Under the pieces are notes generated by a model. That model was not told the DNA's origin. It saw only the letters and a list, made by a program, of their open reading frames with translations, and did no database searches. Made by a program: the position numbers and the translations under genes. DNA of 64,000 nt from positions 62,255 through 126,254 of the forward strand of contig NZ_WVVV01000005.1 in NCBI RefSeq assembly GCF_012911015.1. The letters are read 5' to 3'. Shown in pieces: positions 8,621 through 16,855 of this stretch. The stretch's first letter is position 1. Each line of letters begins with the position of its first letter. The DNA comes from Chelativorans sp. ZYF759 (GTDB lineage: Bacteria > Pseudomonadota > Alphaproteobacteria > Rhizobiales > Rhizobiaceae).

Positions 8621-9381
8621 TGACGGTCGAGCGCGATCAGCTTCTGACCTTCGTGCTGCGGATGGCCGACGACAATCTCGTTCTCGGCCACCGGCTGTCG
8701 GAATGGTGCGGCCATGCGCCGATGCTGGAAGAAGATCTCGCCATGCCCAACATGGCTCTCGACCTGATCGGCCAGGCACGTTCGCTCTACCAGTACGCCG
8801 CCGAGATCGAAGGCAATGGCCGCACGGAGGATGACTTCGCCTATCTCAGGCGCGAGCGCGAATACCTCAACTGCCTTCTGGTCGAGCGGCCGAATGGCGA
8901 CTTCGCCCACACCATGCTGCGCCAGTTCTGGTTTGCCGCCTATCTTCATCCGCTGTGGGACGCCATGCAGCGATCCACCGACGAAACGCTTTCCGGCATT
9001 GCCGGCAAGGCCGTGAAGGAAGTCGCCTACCATATCCGCCATGCGGGCGAATGGGTGGTGCGGCTGGGCGACGGGACCGAGGAGAGTGCTGCACGCATGA
9101 AGGCGGCGGTCGAGGCGCTTGCGCCCTATCTGGATGAGCTCTTCCAGACCGACGGGCTCACCGAAACCATCGCCGAGGCGGGAATTGCGCCCGATCCGGC
9201 GGCGCTCAGGCCTGCCTTCGATCGCGTGGTGCTGCCGGTCTTTGCCGAAGCGGGGCTCGACATGCCGGAGGCACAGTGGCCCCAGTCCGGCGGCCGCCAG
9301 GGCCGGCACGGCGAGCATATGGGCTATCTTCTGGCCGAGCTCCAGCACATGCAGCGCACCTATCCGGGGGCCTCGTGGTGA
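8620..9381 (+). CDS. paaC: Phenylacetyl-CoA epoxidase subunit PaaC (structural)
   Basis: This 253-residue ferritin-like protein pairs with PaaA but is catalytically inactive. Typical motifs are DDNLVLGHRLSEWCGHAP near the N-terminus, NMALDLIGQAR and the C-terminal G-G-R-Q-G-R-H-G-E-H-M-G-Y. Overlap with paaB by one base implies translational coupling. Confidence 0.95.
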   Translation: MTVERDQLLTFVLRMADDNLVLGHRLSEWCGHAPMLEEDLAMPNMALDLIGQARSLYQYAAEIEGNGRTEDDFAYLRREREYLNCLLVERPNGDFAHTMLRQFWFAAYLHPLWDAMQRSTDETLSGIAGKAVKEVAYHIRHAGEWVVRLGDGTEESAARMKAAVEALAPYLDELFQTDGLTETIAEAGIAPDPAALRPAFDRVVLPVFAEAGLDMPEAQWPQSGGRQGRHGEHMGYLLAELQHMQRTYPGASW

Positions 9382-9386
9382 GTGCC

Positions 9387-9890
9387 ATGAGGGCGACCAT
9401 CACGGCTGCTGGGGACTCCGGCGACAAGGCATGGCTTGCCGCCTCCGCGGTGCCCGATCCCGAAATCCCCTGCGTGACCGTTGCCGATCTCGGTATTCTC
9501 CGCTCCGTCGAAATGATCGATGGCGTCGCGGTTGCGCGGCTGACGCCGACCTATTCCGGCTGCCCGGCCGTCAATGCCATCGAGCTGGCGGTGGAGGCGG
9601 CGCTGCTGGAGGCCGGTTTCACACCCCGCATCGAACGCGTGATGTCGCCCGCCTGGACGACCGACTGGATCACGCCAGAAGGTCGGGAAAAGCTGCGCGA
9701 TTACGGCATTGCCCCGCCGGAGAAGGCGTCGGGTTCGATCCGCTCGCTCTTCGGCGAGGTGGAGGTGGCCTGCCCGAAATGCGGATCGCGCGAGACCGAG
9801 CGCGTTTCCGAATTCGGTTCGACCGCCTGCAAGGCGCTCTATCGCTGCCTCACCTGCCGCGAGCCGTTCGACTATTTCAAGTGCATCTAG
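9387..9890 (+). CDS. paaD: Phenylacetate pathway protein PaaD (MIP18/DUF59 family)
   Basis: This 167-residue protein has an N-terminal DUF59 domain (D-P-E-I-P, T-P-T-Y-S-G-C-P-A) and a C-terminal Cys-rich segment (C-P-K-C-G, T-A-C-K-A-L-Y, C-x-x-C, final C). PaaD is needed for epoxidase activity and is thought to help iron-sulfur or di-iron assembly. In-frame GTG codons at 9375 and 9378 overlap the paaC end and could be the true coupled start; ATG at 9387 is reported. Confidence 0.93.
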   Translation: MRATITAAGDSGDKAWLAASAVPDPEIPCVTVADLGILRSVEMIDGVAVARLTPTYSGCPAVNAIELAVEAALLEAGFTPRIERVMSPAWTTDWITPEGREKLRDYGIAPPEKASGSIRSLFGEVEVACPKCGSRETERVSEFGSTACKALYRCLTCREPFDYFKCI

Positions 9891-9900
9891 GATCGCGATC

Positions 9901-10977
9901 ATGGCCCGTTTCCACGAACTGAAGGTCGCTGAGATCGTGCGCGAGACGCCGGAGGCGGTCGCCATCGCCTTCGAAGTGCCCGACGATCTCAGGAACGTGT
10001 TCTCCTTCCGTCCGGGCCAATATCTGACGCTTGCTGCCGACATCGACGGCGAGGAAGCGCGGCGGTCCTATTCCATCTGTTCTGCGCCGGGAGAACGACA
10101 TCTCAAGGTGGGGGTCAAGCAGATCGCGGATGGCCGCTTCTCGGGCTTCGTCAATGAAAGGCTCAATGTCGGCGACACGATCCGCGTCATGCCGCCCGAA
10201 GGCCGCTTCACCTCGCTGACCGGCGAGCGCCACGACTACATTCTGATCGCGGCCGGCTCCGGCATCACCCCGATGCTGTCGATTGCCAAGACCGTTCTTG
10301 CCCACGAGCCCATGAGCACCATCACGCTGGTCTACGGCAACCGCACCAGTGGCTCGATCATGTTCCTGGAGGAACTGGAAGATCTCAAGGACCGCTATCT
10401 CCAGCGTTTCAGCATGCTCCACATGCTGTCGCGTGAGACCCAGGACGTGGACATCCTCAATGGCCGCATCGATGGCGGGCGGATCGTGCAACTGGCCGAA
10501 CGCCAGCTCATCGAACCACTCGCGGCTGACGGCATCTTCATCTGCGGTCCAGGTGAGATGATCGACAGCGTCACGCAGTCGCTGCGCGATTATGGCGTCG
10601 ATCCCGACCGCATCCGCTTCGAGCGCTTCACGCCATCCGGCGACGCACCACCGCCCAGGCCCCGTTCGCGCGAGGCCGAAGAAACCGCCCGCCAGGGCGC
10701 AACGATCGAAGTGGTGCTCGATGGCGTGCGGCGGTCCTTTACGCTGGAAGAAGCCGATTCCGGCCTCATCGAGGCCGCTCAGAAGGCGGGGCTCGAACTG
10801 CCCTATTCCTGTGCGGGTGGCATGTGCTGCACGTGCCGTTGCCGTATCGTCGAAGGAGAGGCGGAGATGGCGGTCAACTACTCGCTGCAGCCCTGGGAGA
10901 TCGAGGCCGGCTTCACGCTTGCCTGCCAGTCGCGCCCGACGACCAGAAGGCTGGTGCTCGATTTCGACGCGGCGTGA
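9901..10977 (+). CDS. paaE: Phenylacetyl-CoA epoxidase reductase PaaE
   Basis: This 358-residue NADPH-dependent reductase feeds electrons to the PaaA di-iron site. Domains in order are a ferredoxin-reductase FAD domain (RSYSIC), an NAD(P)-binding domain (AAGSGITPMLSIAK, ICGPGEMID) and a C-terminal plant-type [2Fe-2S] ferredoxin (C-A-G-G-M-C-C-T-C, then L-A-C-Q). ATG at 9901 is ten bases after paaD. It closes the paaABCDE block. Confidence 0.96.
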   Translation: MARFHELKVAEIVRETPEAVAIAFEVPDDLRNVFSFRPGQYLTLAADIDGEEARRSYSICSAPGERHLKVGVKQIADGRFSGFVNERLNVGDTIRVMPPEGRFTSLTGERHDYILIAAGSGITPMLSIAKTVLAHEPMSTITLVYGNRTSGSIMFLEELEDLKDRYLQRFSMLHMLSRETQDVDILNGRIDGGRIVQLAERQLIEPLAADGIFICGPGEMIDSVTQSLRDYGVDPDRIRFERFTPSGDAPPPRPRSREAEETARQGATIEVVLDGVRRSFTLEEADSGLIEAAQKAGLELPYSCAGGMCCTCRCRIVEGEAEMAVNYSLQPWEIEAGFTLACQSRPTTRRLVLDFDAA

Positions 10978-10983
10978 GCCGGT

Positions 10984-11292
10984 TCACTCCTCCTCGAACT
11001 CGGCCTCCCAGTCGCGACCGGCACGGAAGACGCGGAGAATGTCGACCCGGTCGTCATGCACGGCGAAGGCGATCGTGCATTGTCGCTCGAAGCCAACGAT
11101 ACGCAAACCTGGCATCAGATCGTAGCGCTGCGCGCCCCTCTCCGATGCGAGGTCGAGAGAAAAGCAAAAATCGATAATGCGCAGAACGAAACCTTCAGCC
11201 GTTCGTATCGATGCGGACTCGATCAACCACTCTTCGATGTCCAGCAGGTCGTCTCGGGCTTCCGGCGCGATGATAATGGGGCGGCTCTTCAC
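10984..11292 (-). CDS. parE: ParE/RelE-superfamily toxin
   Basis: This 102-residue protein reads PEARDDLLDIEEWLIE at the N-terminus and G-L-R-I-V-G-F-E-R-Q, D-D-R-V-D-I-L-R-V-F-R-A-G-R-D-W at the C-terminus, the ParE pattern. ParE toxins usually poison DNA gyrase. It overlaps the ParD antitoxin gene by four bases. It lies tail-to-tail with paaE, six bases apart. Confidence 0.88.
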   Translation of the reverse strand: MKSRPIIIAPEARDDLLDIEEWLIESASIRTAEGFVLRIIDFCFSLDLASERGAQRYDLMPGLRIVGFERQCTIAFAVHDDRVDILRVFRAGRDWEAEFEEE

Positions 11293-11570
11293 AGGCCACC
11301 TTCACGCCGCTTCTTCGATCGCTCGACAAATTCGGCGCGTACTTCTTCGATTGGAATGCCGCGGCTCGGATCAGCCACCATCCTGTCATAGGTCTCCGCC
11401 ACCTCCGTGCGCAGCCAGTGCTCGATGGCCTTGTCGTGTTGCTGCAGCGCCCGGATCCCGGCGCGGACAACCTCGCTGGCCGAGCCGTATTCGCCGGACT
11501 GGACGAGCCGGTCGATGTAATCGCCCTGTTCGGCGGGCAGGCTGATCGTGCGGCGGTCGATCTTGTTCAT
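11289..11570 (-). CDS. parD: ParD-type antitoxin
   Basis: The antitoxin has 93 residues with the ribbon-helix-helix start R-R-T-I-S-L-P-A-E and the E-Y-G-S-A-S-E-V-V-R-A-G-I-R-A-L segment typical of ParD. The C-terminal tail would bind the toxin. It is first in the module; the promoter is at 11571-11610. Confidence 0.9.
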   Translation of the reverse strand: MNKIDRRTISLPAEQGDYIDRLVQSGEYGSASEVVRAGIRALQQHDKAIEHWLRTEVAETYDRMVADPSRGIPIEEVRAEFVERSKKRREGGL

Positions 11571-11589
11571 TGTGGTTGCTCCTTCGGAA

Positions 11590-11606
11590 GTATGAAGGAT
11601 TCATAC
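11590..11606 (-). promoter_or_regulatory. Operator upstream of parDE
   Basis: GTATGAA-GGA-TTCATAC is a perfect 7-bp inverted repeat with a three-base spacer, 20 bases before the parD start. Autoregulation by the ribbon-helix-helix antitoxin is expected from the family. Confidence 0.6.
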
Positions 11607-11636
11607 CACGGCTTCGTTGATGCTTCCATGCCGGCT

Positions 11637-11652
11637 TGACGTCCGGACGTCA
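11637..11652. promoter_or_regulatory. 16-bp perfect palindrome before the glycine-zipper genes
   Basis: TGACGTCCGGACGTCA is a perfect palindrome 19 bases upstream of the first glycine-zipper start, in the parDE divergent region. It could be a dimeric regulator site. No regulator is assigned. Confidence 0.4.
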
Positions 11653-11670
11653 CGGCCCATCTTTTCCCTC

Positions 11671-11829
11671 ATGAAGTCAGGCTACTGGATCGGTGCAGGC
11701 ATTGGCGTAGGCGTGGCGCTTGGCGCGGGTCTGGGCGCGACGATGGACAATGTCGCGATGGGAATCGGTATCGGTATCGCGGTCGGTGCGGGAATCGGCA
11801 TGGCGCTCGACCTCGCACGCAAGGGGTGA
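11671..11829 (+). CDS. Small glycine-zipper membrane protein, copy 1
   Basis: This 52-residue protein, MKSGYWIGAG onward, is made almost wholly of G-x-x-x-G and G-x-G repeats (IGVGVALGAGLGA, IGIGIAVGAGIG). They form two hydrophobic helices around a D-N-V turn, with a basic tail LARKG. Such zippers pack in membranes or form oligomers. An upstream in-frame ATG at 11617 gives a non-hydrophobic extension and is less likely. A paralogue follows at 11908. Function unknown. Confidence 0.65.
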   Translation: MKSGYWIGAGIGVGVALGAGLGATMDNVAMGIGIGIAVGAGIGMALDLARKG

Positions 11830-11907
11830 GGCCCGGCTGCATGGATTGATCCGGGGACTGCCGATCGGAGGCTTGCCAGCCGTGCCCCATTGCGCCATCT
11901 AGGCGGG

Positions 11908-12066
11908 ATGGAAGGTCAATCGCATCTCGGACTAGGCGTGGCGATCGGCGTCGGCATCGGCGCCGTACTCGGAATCGTCATCGGCAACGTGCCCGTTGGC
12001 ATGGTTGCCGGCATCGCTCTCGGGGCGGCGGTGGGCTATGCGCTCGACAGACGCTGGAAGGGCTGA
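11908..12066 (+). CDS. Small glycine-zipper membrane protein, copy 2
   Basis: This second 52-residue protein starts MEGQSHLGLG and has the same layout as the preceding one: helix 1 IGVGIGAVLGIVIG, a turn with N-V, helix 2 GIALGAAVGYALD and the basic end RRWKG. Equal length, a shared Gly pattern and position 78 bases downstream imply tandem duplication. GGCGGG lies directly before the ATG. Function unknown. Confidence 0.65.
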   Translation: MEGQSHLGLGVAIGVGIGAVLGIVIGNVPVGMVAGIALGAAVGYALDRRWKG

Positions 12067-12074
12067 AGCCCTTC
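12057..12074. terminator. Short palindrome between convergent genes, possible bidirectional terminator
   Basis: GAAGGGCT-GA-AGCCCTTC is a perfect 8-bp stem spanning the stop of the second glycine-zipper gene and the gtrA end on the other strand. There is no clear U-tract, so termination activity is uncertain. Confidence 0.35.
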
Positions 12075-12444
12075 AACGTGCGGCGAAAGCCCATCTGCCC
12101 GACAAAAGATAGACCACCGCGGCCGCCACGATAATGGCGGTGCCCAGCGACCATTGGCTTTCATAGCCGATCGCCCAGGTCATCATGGCAAGGCTGAGAT
12201 TGTTTACGGCAAACCCCGTCAATGCGGTGACGACGAAGCGCGTGACGGCGGTCCGGTGCGCCTGGCGCGAGCGGAAGGTCAGGTAATAGTGCCCGAAATA
12301 GGACACGGAAATCGCCAGCAGGAAGCCGAAGACATTGGCCACAAACAGGTTGACACCAAGATAGGAAAAAAGCGCCGCCGCCAGCAGAAAATGCACGAGC
12401 GAAGCGGTGACGCCGACCAGACCGAACAGCAAGACCTGTCTCAC
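12073..12444 (-). CDS. GtrA family membrane protein (lipid-linked sugar flippase)
   Basis: This 123-residue protein has four predicted transmembrane segments. F-G-L-V-G-V-T-A-S-L-V-H-F begins the first, and V-S-Y-F-G-H-Y-Y-L-T-F is the GtrA signature. The GTG start overlaps the GT2 stop (GTGA), so the two are coupled. An open frame upstream is read-through of the GT2 gene. GtrA proteins are thought to flip polyprenyl-phosphate sugars made by a partner GT2 enzyme. It is the last gene of a five-gene leftward operon. Confidence 0.88.
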   Translation of the reverse strand: MRQVLLFGLVGVTASLVHFLLAAALFSYLGVNLFVANVFGFLLAISVSYFGHYYLTFRSRQAHRTAVTRFVVTALTGFAVNNLSLAMMTWAIGYESQWSLGTAIIVAAAVVYLLSGRWAFAAR

Positions 12445-13469
12445 TGCGGAGGAGCCTTCGAACCGAGTTCTGGTGCCTTCGTCGAGATGGCGGCGGAAGA
12501 AGTCGGTCCTTCGTGGCGGGCCGAAATGACATAAGGCGGCCGCCGCTTCACCTCCGAATAGATGCGGCCGATATATTCGCCCAGAATGCCGATGCCCAGA
12601 AGCTGGATGCCGCCCAGGAACAGGATGCCGACGAGCAGTGACGCGAAGCCCGGCACGTCCACGCCGAAGATGAGCGTCCGCACCACGACCAAGATGGCGT
12701 AGGCCAGCGAGAGGGCGGAAATGGCGAAGCCCACATAGGTCCACACCACAAGCGGTGCGGTCGAGAAACTCGTGATGCCCTCTATCGCGAAACGCCAGAG
12801 ACGCCAGCCGGAAAACTTGGTCGTGCCGGCCGCCCGGGCCGGGCGCTTGTAGTCGATGATGACCGGTTCGTAGCCCACCCAGGCGAAGATGCCCTTCATG
12901 AAACGGCGGTTTTCACCAAGCCGGTTCACCTCGTTGACAACCGCGCGGTCCATGAGGCGGAAATCGCCCACATTATGCGGTATCTGGACGTCCGAGATGA
13001 GGTTGTGCAACTCGTAGAACCAGCTGGCCGTGCGCCGCTTCATGTAGCTGTCTTCGCTGCGGTCGCTGCGGCGGGCGAGCACGACCTTGGCCCCCTCCAA
13101 CCAGCGCTCGATCATCTCCGGGATCAGATCCGGGGGGTCCTGGAGATCGACGTCGATGATCGTGACGGCGTCGCCCTTCGCCTCGAACAAGCCGGCCGAC
13201 ATCGCGGCCTCCTTGCCGAAATTGCGCGACAGTTGCACGATGCGAAACGGCAGATCCGGGCTTGGCGCCGCCAGGAGCCGGGCGATCGTCTCGTCGCGGC
13301 TACCATCGTCAACGAAGATGAGTTCCAGGGCGATCCCGCCTTCGAAGCGGCGGGCGATGTGAGCTGCCGTCTTCTGGATTTCGACCATGAAGGCGGAGAC
13401 GGCCTCGGCTTCGTTGAAGACGGGAACCACGATGCTGACGAGGCGCGGTTTGGTCATCGTCGCTCTCAT
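12441..13469 (-). CDS. Polyprenyl-phosphate glycosyltransferase, GT2 (GtrB/DPM1-like)
   Basis: This 342-residue inverting GT2 enzyme transfers a sugar from a nucleotide donor to polyprenyl phosphate. Motifs are VPVFNEAEAV near residue 15, FVDDGSRDET, QLSRNFGKEAAM, the catalytic D-V-D-L-Q-D-P-P and the acceptor segment R-R-x-A-S-W-F-Y. Two C-terminal transmembrane helices (about 235-305) are as in GtrB. The ATG overlaps the GT39 stop by four bases; ATG at 13457 is an alternative. It supplies lipid-linked sugar for GtrA and GT39. Confidence 0.92.
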   Translation of the reverse strand: MRATMTKPRLVSIVVPVFNEAEAVSAFMVEIQKTAAHIARRFEGGIALELIFVDDGSRDETIARLLAAPSPDLPFRIVQLSRNFGKEAAMSAGLFEAKGDAVTIIDVDLQDPPDLIPEMIERWLEGAKVVLARRSDRSEDSYMKRRTASWFYELHNLISDVQIPHNVGDFRLMDRAVVNEVNRLGENRRFMKGIFAWVGYEPVIIDYKRPARAAGTTKFSGWRLWRFAIEGITSFSTAPLVVWTYVGFAISALSLAYAILVVVRTLIFGVDVPGFASLLVGILFLGGIQLLGIGILGEYIGRIYSEVKRRPPYVISARHEGPTSSAAISTKAPELGSKAPPQ

Positions 13470-15202
13470 TCGGGTATGGCCGGCAGGCGGGCGACGGTCA
13501 TCTCCTGGAAGCGGCCGCCCCGGTTGACATTGTGTGCTGCGAACGTGCCGACGATCTCGATCGGTCGGCCGTCTGCCATCGCCGCCGCCTGCTCCATGAG
13601 GTCGCGCGGGACGACGAGAACGATGGCACGGGCATCGCCCAGAGCCTGCTCCAGGCCCGCCTCCGACTCGCGGATGCGCTGGACCGGCCTGTCATGCGGG
13701 TGACCGAGATAGTAGAAGAAGCTCGGCTCGCCATAACCGGCCAGATAGATCTCCGCATCATTCCCGGCAGCTTCGGCGACCGTCGATGCCATCGGCGCGG
13801 CCAGCTTGATGGCCGGCTCGACAGGCCTGATGACCAGCCAGAAGAGGCCCGCGAATGCCAGGGGCGTGGCAATGATCAGGAGCCGGCTCGCGGCAAGCGT
13901 GCGGCCGCCGATCTGGGCCCGGAAAACGGCCACCACAACGGCGGCAAGTGCGATGCCCAAGCCCAGGGCCACCGGCCAGGACGGGTGTGCCGGCAGCAGC
14001 ATGGGCGAGGTCGCGATCGCCGCTCCGGTGGCAAGGCCGCCGGCCAGATAGAGCCAGCCGCCGCCTGCCAGCCAGCCTTTCAGGCGGTCTGGCCGGTCTC
14101 CGGTCTGCACGATGAGCGCGGCGACCATGATCGCAAGGGCGGGATAGAGGGGGAAGACGTAGTGGGGCAGCTTGGTGGCGGCCAGCGTGAACATCAGGAA
14201 TGTCGGCAGTACCCATGACCACAGGAGCACGCGCGAGCGGCGATCGCCGAAGCTGCCGGCCACGAACCCGCGAAGTGCCGCCGGCAGATGGATGATCCAG
14301 GGAAAGAAACCGAGCAGCAGGAAAGGCACATAGGCGGGCAGGGTGAGGACGTAGCCGATCGGACCGCTGCCGCCATGACCTTCCATCGGTGCCAGCGCGC
14401 GGCCGAATATGTGGGTGCCGATGCCCTCCGAGATCAGATCCCCGCCGCTCGCACGGTCGGCGGGAATCGCCCAGCCGAGGAAGGCGGCGAGTGCCAGAAG
14501 CGACACGGCGGCGAGGCCCACGCCCTGGCGGAACGGTATGCGTTCTCCCCTGGGAATGATCACCCAGGAGGCCGCCACCATCGTGACCACCACTGCCGGG
14601 CCGACCGGACCCTTGGCGAGCAGCGACAGATAAAGCCCGATGCCGAAGATGGCCGTCATCAGCAAGGCCCGCCCGGGGCGCATGGTCATCTCCACATAGG
14701 CCCAGATGGACAGCGTGACGGTGAACAGGAGCACCGCATCCAGCATCGCCGCGAAGCCGAGATAGACCGCCATCAGCGAGGTCGCGAGAACGCCCATCGC
14801 CCACAGGCCCGTGCGGTCGTCGAACAGCCGCCGGCCGATCAGGAAGGTCAGGAAGGCGCTGGCCGCCATGGCGGGCGCCGAGAAGAAGCGGACGGCGAAC
14901 TCGCCTTCGCCGAACAGCCAGATGCCCGCCGCCATCAGCCAGAAGCTGAGCGGCGGCTTGTGGGCGAAGAGTTCGCCATTATAGGTCGGCACCAGCCAGT
15001 TGCCCGACTGCAGCATCTCGGCGGCGGTGCGGGCGTAATAGCCCTCGTCGGCATCCCACAGCATGTGGGCGGGCATCAACGCCCACAGGAACAGGCAGGC
15101 AAGCACGGCCAGACCCGCCGCAAGCAACGCATGATCGACATGCGCCGCTTCTCCAGACGTTGCTGCGTCGGCCGGCCCGGCCTGGCTGTCTGAAGCGGCC
15201 AA
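13466..15202 (-). CDS. GT39-family (ArnT/PMT-like) lipid-linked glycosyltransferase
   Basis: This 578-residue polytopic membrane protein has about 12 helices. The luminal loop W-D-A-D-E-G-Y-Y-A-R (near 49-58) carries the catalytic acidic residues of PMT/ArnT enzymes. H-K-P-P-L-S-F-W-L follows, also typical. These proteins transfer a sugar from polyprenyl phosphate to lipid A, protein or glycan in the periplasm. The TTG start is directly after the stop of the ThDP enzyme (TGATTG) with GGGAGGG before it. The acceptor is unknown. Confidence 0.9.
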   Translation of the reverse strand: MAASDSQAGPADAATSGEAAHVDHALLAAGLAVLACLFLWALMPAHMLWDADEGYYARTAAEMLQSGNWLVPTYNGELFAHKPPLSFWLMAAGIWLFGEGEFAVRFFSAPAMAASAFLTFLIGRRLFDDRTGLWAMGVLATSLMAVYLGFAAMLDAVLLFTVTLSIWAYVEMTMRPGRALLMTAIFGIGLYLSLLAKGPVGPAVVVTMVAASWVIIPRGERIPFRQGVGLAAVSLLALAAFLGWAIPADRASGGDLISEGIGTHIFGRALAPMEGHGGSGPIGYVLTLPAYVPFLLLGFFPWIIHLPAALRGFVAGSFGDRRSRVLLWSWVLPTFLMFTLAATKLPHYVFPLYPALAIMVAALIVQTGDRPDRLKGWLAGGGWLYLAGGLATGAAIATSPMLLPAHPSWPVALGLGIALAAVVVAVFRAQIGGRTLAASRLLIIATPLAFAGLFWLVIRPVEPAIKLAAPMASTVAEAAGNDAEIYLAGYGEPSFFYYLGHPHDRPVQRIRESEAGLEQALGDARAIVLVVPRDLMEQAAAMADGRPIEIVGTFAAHNVNRGGRFQEMTVARLPAIPE

Positions 15203-16855
15203 TCAGCGGCCCTCCCGGATTTCCGAGAGCGTCTTGGTGGGAGTGATCGCCTCGGGGCTCATCTTCACCTCGATGATCGCCGGCTTGCCGCTGGCGCGCG
15301 CGCGCTCGAAGGCCGGCGCGAATTCGTCGGTTCTCGTCACCGTTTCGCCATGGCCGCCAAAGGCACGGGCATAGGCGGCAAAATCCGGGTTCTTGAGGTC
15401 GGTGCCCGACACCCGGCCGGGATAGTCCCGCTCCTGGTGCATGCGGATCGTGCCAAAGGTGCCGTTGTTCAGGATGATGACGATGAAGGGCAGGTCGTAC
15501 TGCACGGCGGTCGCGAATTCCTGGCCGTGCATCATGAAGTCGCCGTCGCCCGCGAAAGTGATCACCTCGCGGCCCGGATGCAGTGCCTTGGCCGCGACGC
15601 CGGCCGGCACGCCATAGCCCATCGAGCCCGAAGTTGGCGCCGCCTGCGTATCGTAGCGGCGGTAGCGGTGGTAGCGGTGCACCCAGCTGGCGAAATTGCC
15701 CGCGCCATTGGTGATGATGACATCCTCGGGCAGCGTCTCTTCCAGCCAGGTCATGACCTCGCCCATATGGACGTCGCCGACGCCTTTCTTCGGCGGGGTC
15801 GACCATTCGAGATAGCCCTGGTGAAGCTCTTCCGTCTTGGCGGCCCAGGCGGGCGTCCCTTCCGGCTTCAACTGGGCGAACGCAGCCGAAAAGCCGTTGA
15901 CCGTCGCCGCGATCCCCAGTTCCGGCCGGTAGACGCGGCCGAGTTCATGCGGGTCGGGATAGACGTGGACCAGCTTCTGGTCGGGATAGGGGCTTTTGGT
16001 CAGCGTGTAGTCGGCCGAGGGCATCTCGCCGAAGCGACAGCCCACCAGCACCAGCAGGTCCGCATTCTTGATGTAGTCGGCCAGCTTCGGGTTGATGCCG
16101 ATGCCGACATCGCCGGCATAGGAGGAGTGCAGCTGATCGCACAGCGACTGGCGGCGGAAGGAGCAGCCGACCGGCAGCTTCCAGCGATCGAGACCCGCGC
16201 ACATGCGCTTGACCGATTCCTCAGTCCAGCGGGTGCCGCCGAGCACCACGAAGGGCCGCTTGGCGCCCTTCAGCAGCTCTTCCAGCCGTTCCATTTCGTC
16301 CGGCCCCGGCGACATTTCGACCGGTGTGTAGGGCAGCAGCCGGGGCGCCTCGATCTCGTCGGTCAGCATGTCCTCCGGCAGCGCGATGACGACCGGGCCA
16401 GGGCGGCCCGAGGTCGCGACGGCGAAGGCGCGGGTTACCAGTTCGGGTATGCGGGCCGCATCGTCGATCTCGACCACCCATTTGGCGATCGAGCCGTAGA
16501 ATGCGCGGTAGTCGATCTCCTGGAAGGCCTCGCGGTGCCGGTTGCCGCGCGCCACCTGGCCGATGAAGAGGATCATCGGGATGGAATCCTGCGCGGAGAT
16601 GTGGATGCCGGCAGACGCATTGGTGGCGCCCGGGCCGCGGGTGACGAAGCAGATGCCGGGCTGGCCGGTCAGCCGTCCGTGGCAGTCGGCCATCATCGCC
16701 GCCCCGCCTTCCTGGCGGCACACGAAATTCCTGATGCTGGAATCATGCAGCGCGTCGAGAACGGCCAGATAGCTCTCTCCGGGCACGGAGAAAATGCGGT
16801 CGACGCCGTTGACCTCGAGTGCCTCGACGATGAGCTGTCCGCCTGTCTTCTTCAT
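15203..16855 (-). CDS. Thiamine-diphosphate-dependent enzyme, acetolactate synthase-like
   Basis: This 550-residue ThDP enzyme has three domains. The Pyr domain has catalytic E49 (CRQEGGAA), then comes a central FAD/nucleotide-like domain, and the PP domain carries GDG (436-438) to NN (463-464), the ThDP/Mg motif. ATGA overlap with the CoA-transferase gene shows coupling. The pairing recalls oxalyl-CoA decarboxylase with formyl-CoA transferase, but the N-terminus (F-S-V-P-G-E-S-Y-L-A-V) is that of the general acetolactate-synthase-like group. Substrate unassigned. Confidence 0.85.
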   Translation of the reverse strand: MKKTGGQLIVEALEVNGVDRIFSVPGESYLAVLDALHDSSIRNFVCRQEGGAAMMADCHGRLTGQPGICFVTRGPGATNASAGIHISAQDSIPMILFIGQVARGNRHREAFQEIDYRAFYGSIAKWVVEIDDAARIPELVTRAFAVATSGRPGPVVIALPEDMLTDEIEAPRLLPYTPVEMSPGPDEMERLEELLKGAKRPFVVLGGTRWTEESVKRMCAGLDRWKLPVGCSFRRQSLCDQLHSSYAGDVGIGINPKLADYIKNADLLVLVGCRFGEMPSADYTLTKSPYPDQKLVHVYPDPHELGRVYRPELGIAATVNGFSAAFAQLKPEGTPAWAAKTEELHQGYLEWSTPPKKGVGDVHMGEVMTWLEETLPEDVIITNGAGNFASWVHRYHRYRRYDTQAAPTSGSMGYGVPAGVAAKALHPGREVITFAGDGDFMMHGQEFATAVQYDLPFIVIILNNGTFGTIRMHQERDYPGRVSGTDLKNPDFAAYARAFGGHGETVTRTDEFAPAFERARASGKPAIIEVKMSPEAITPTKTLSEIREGR

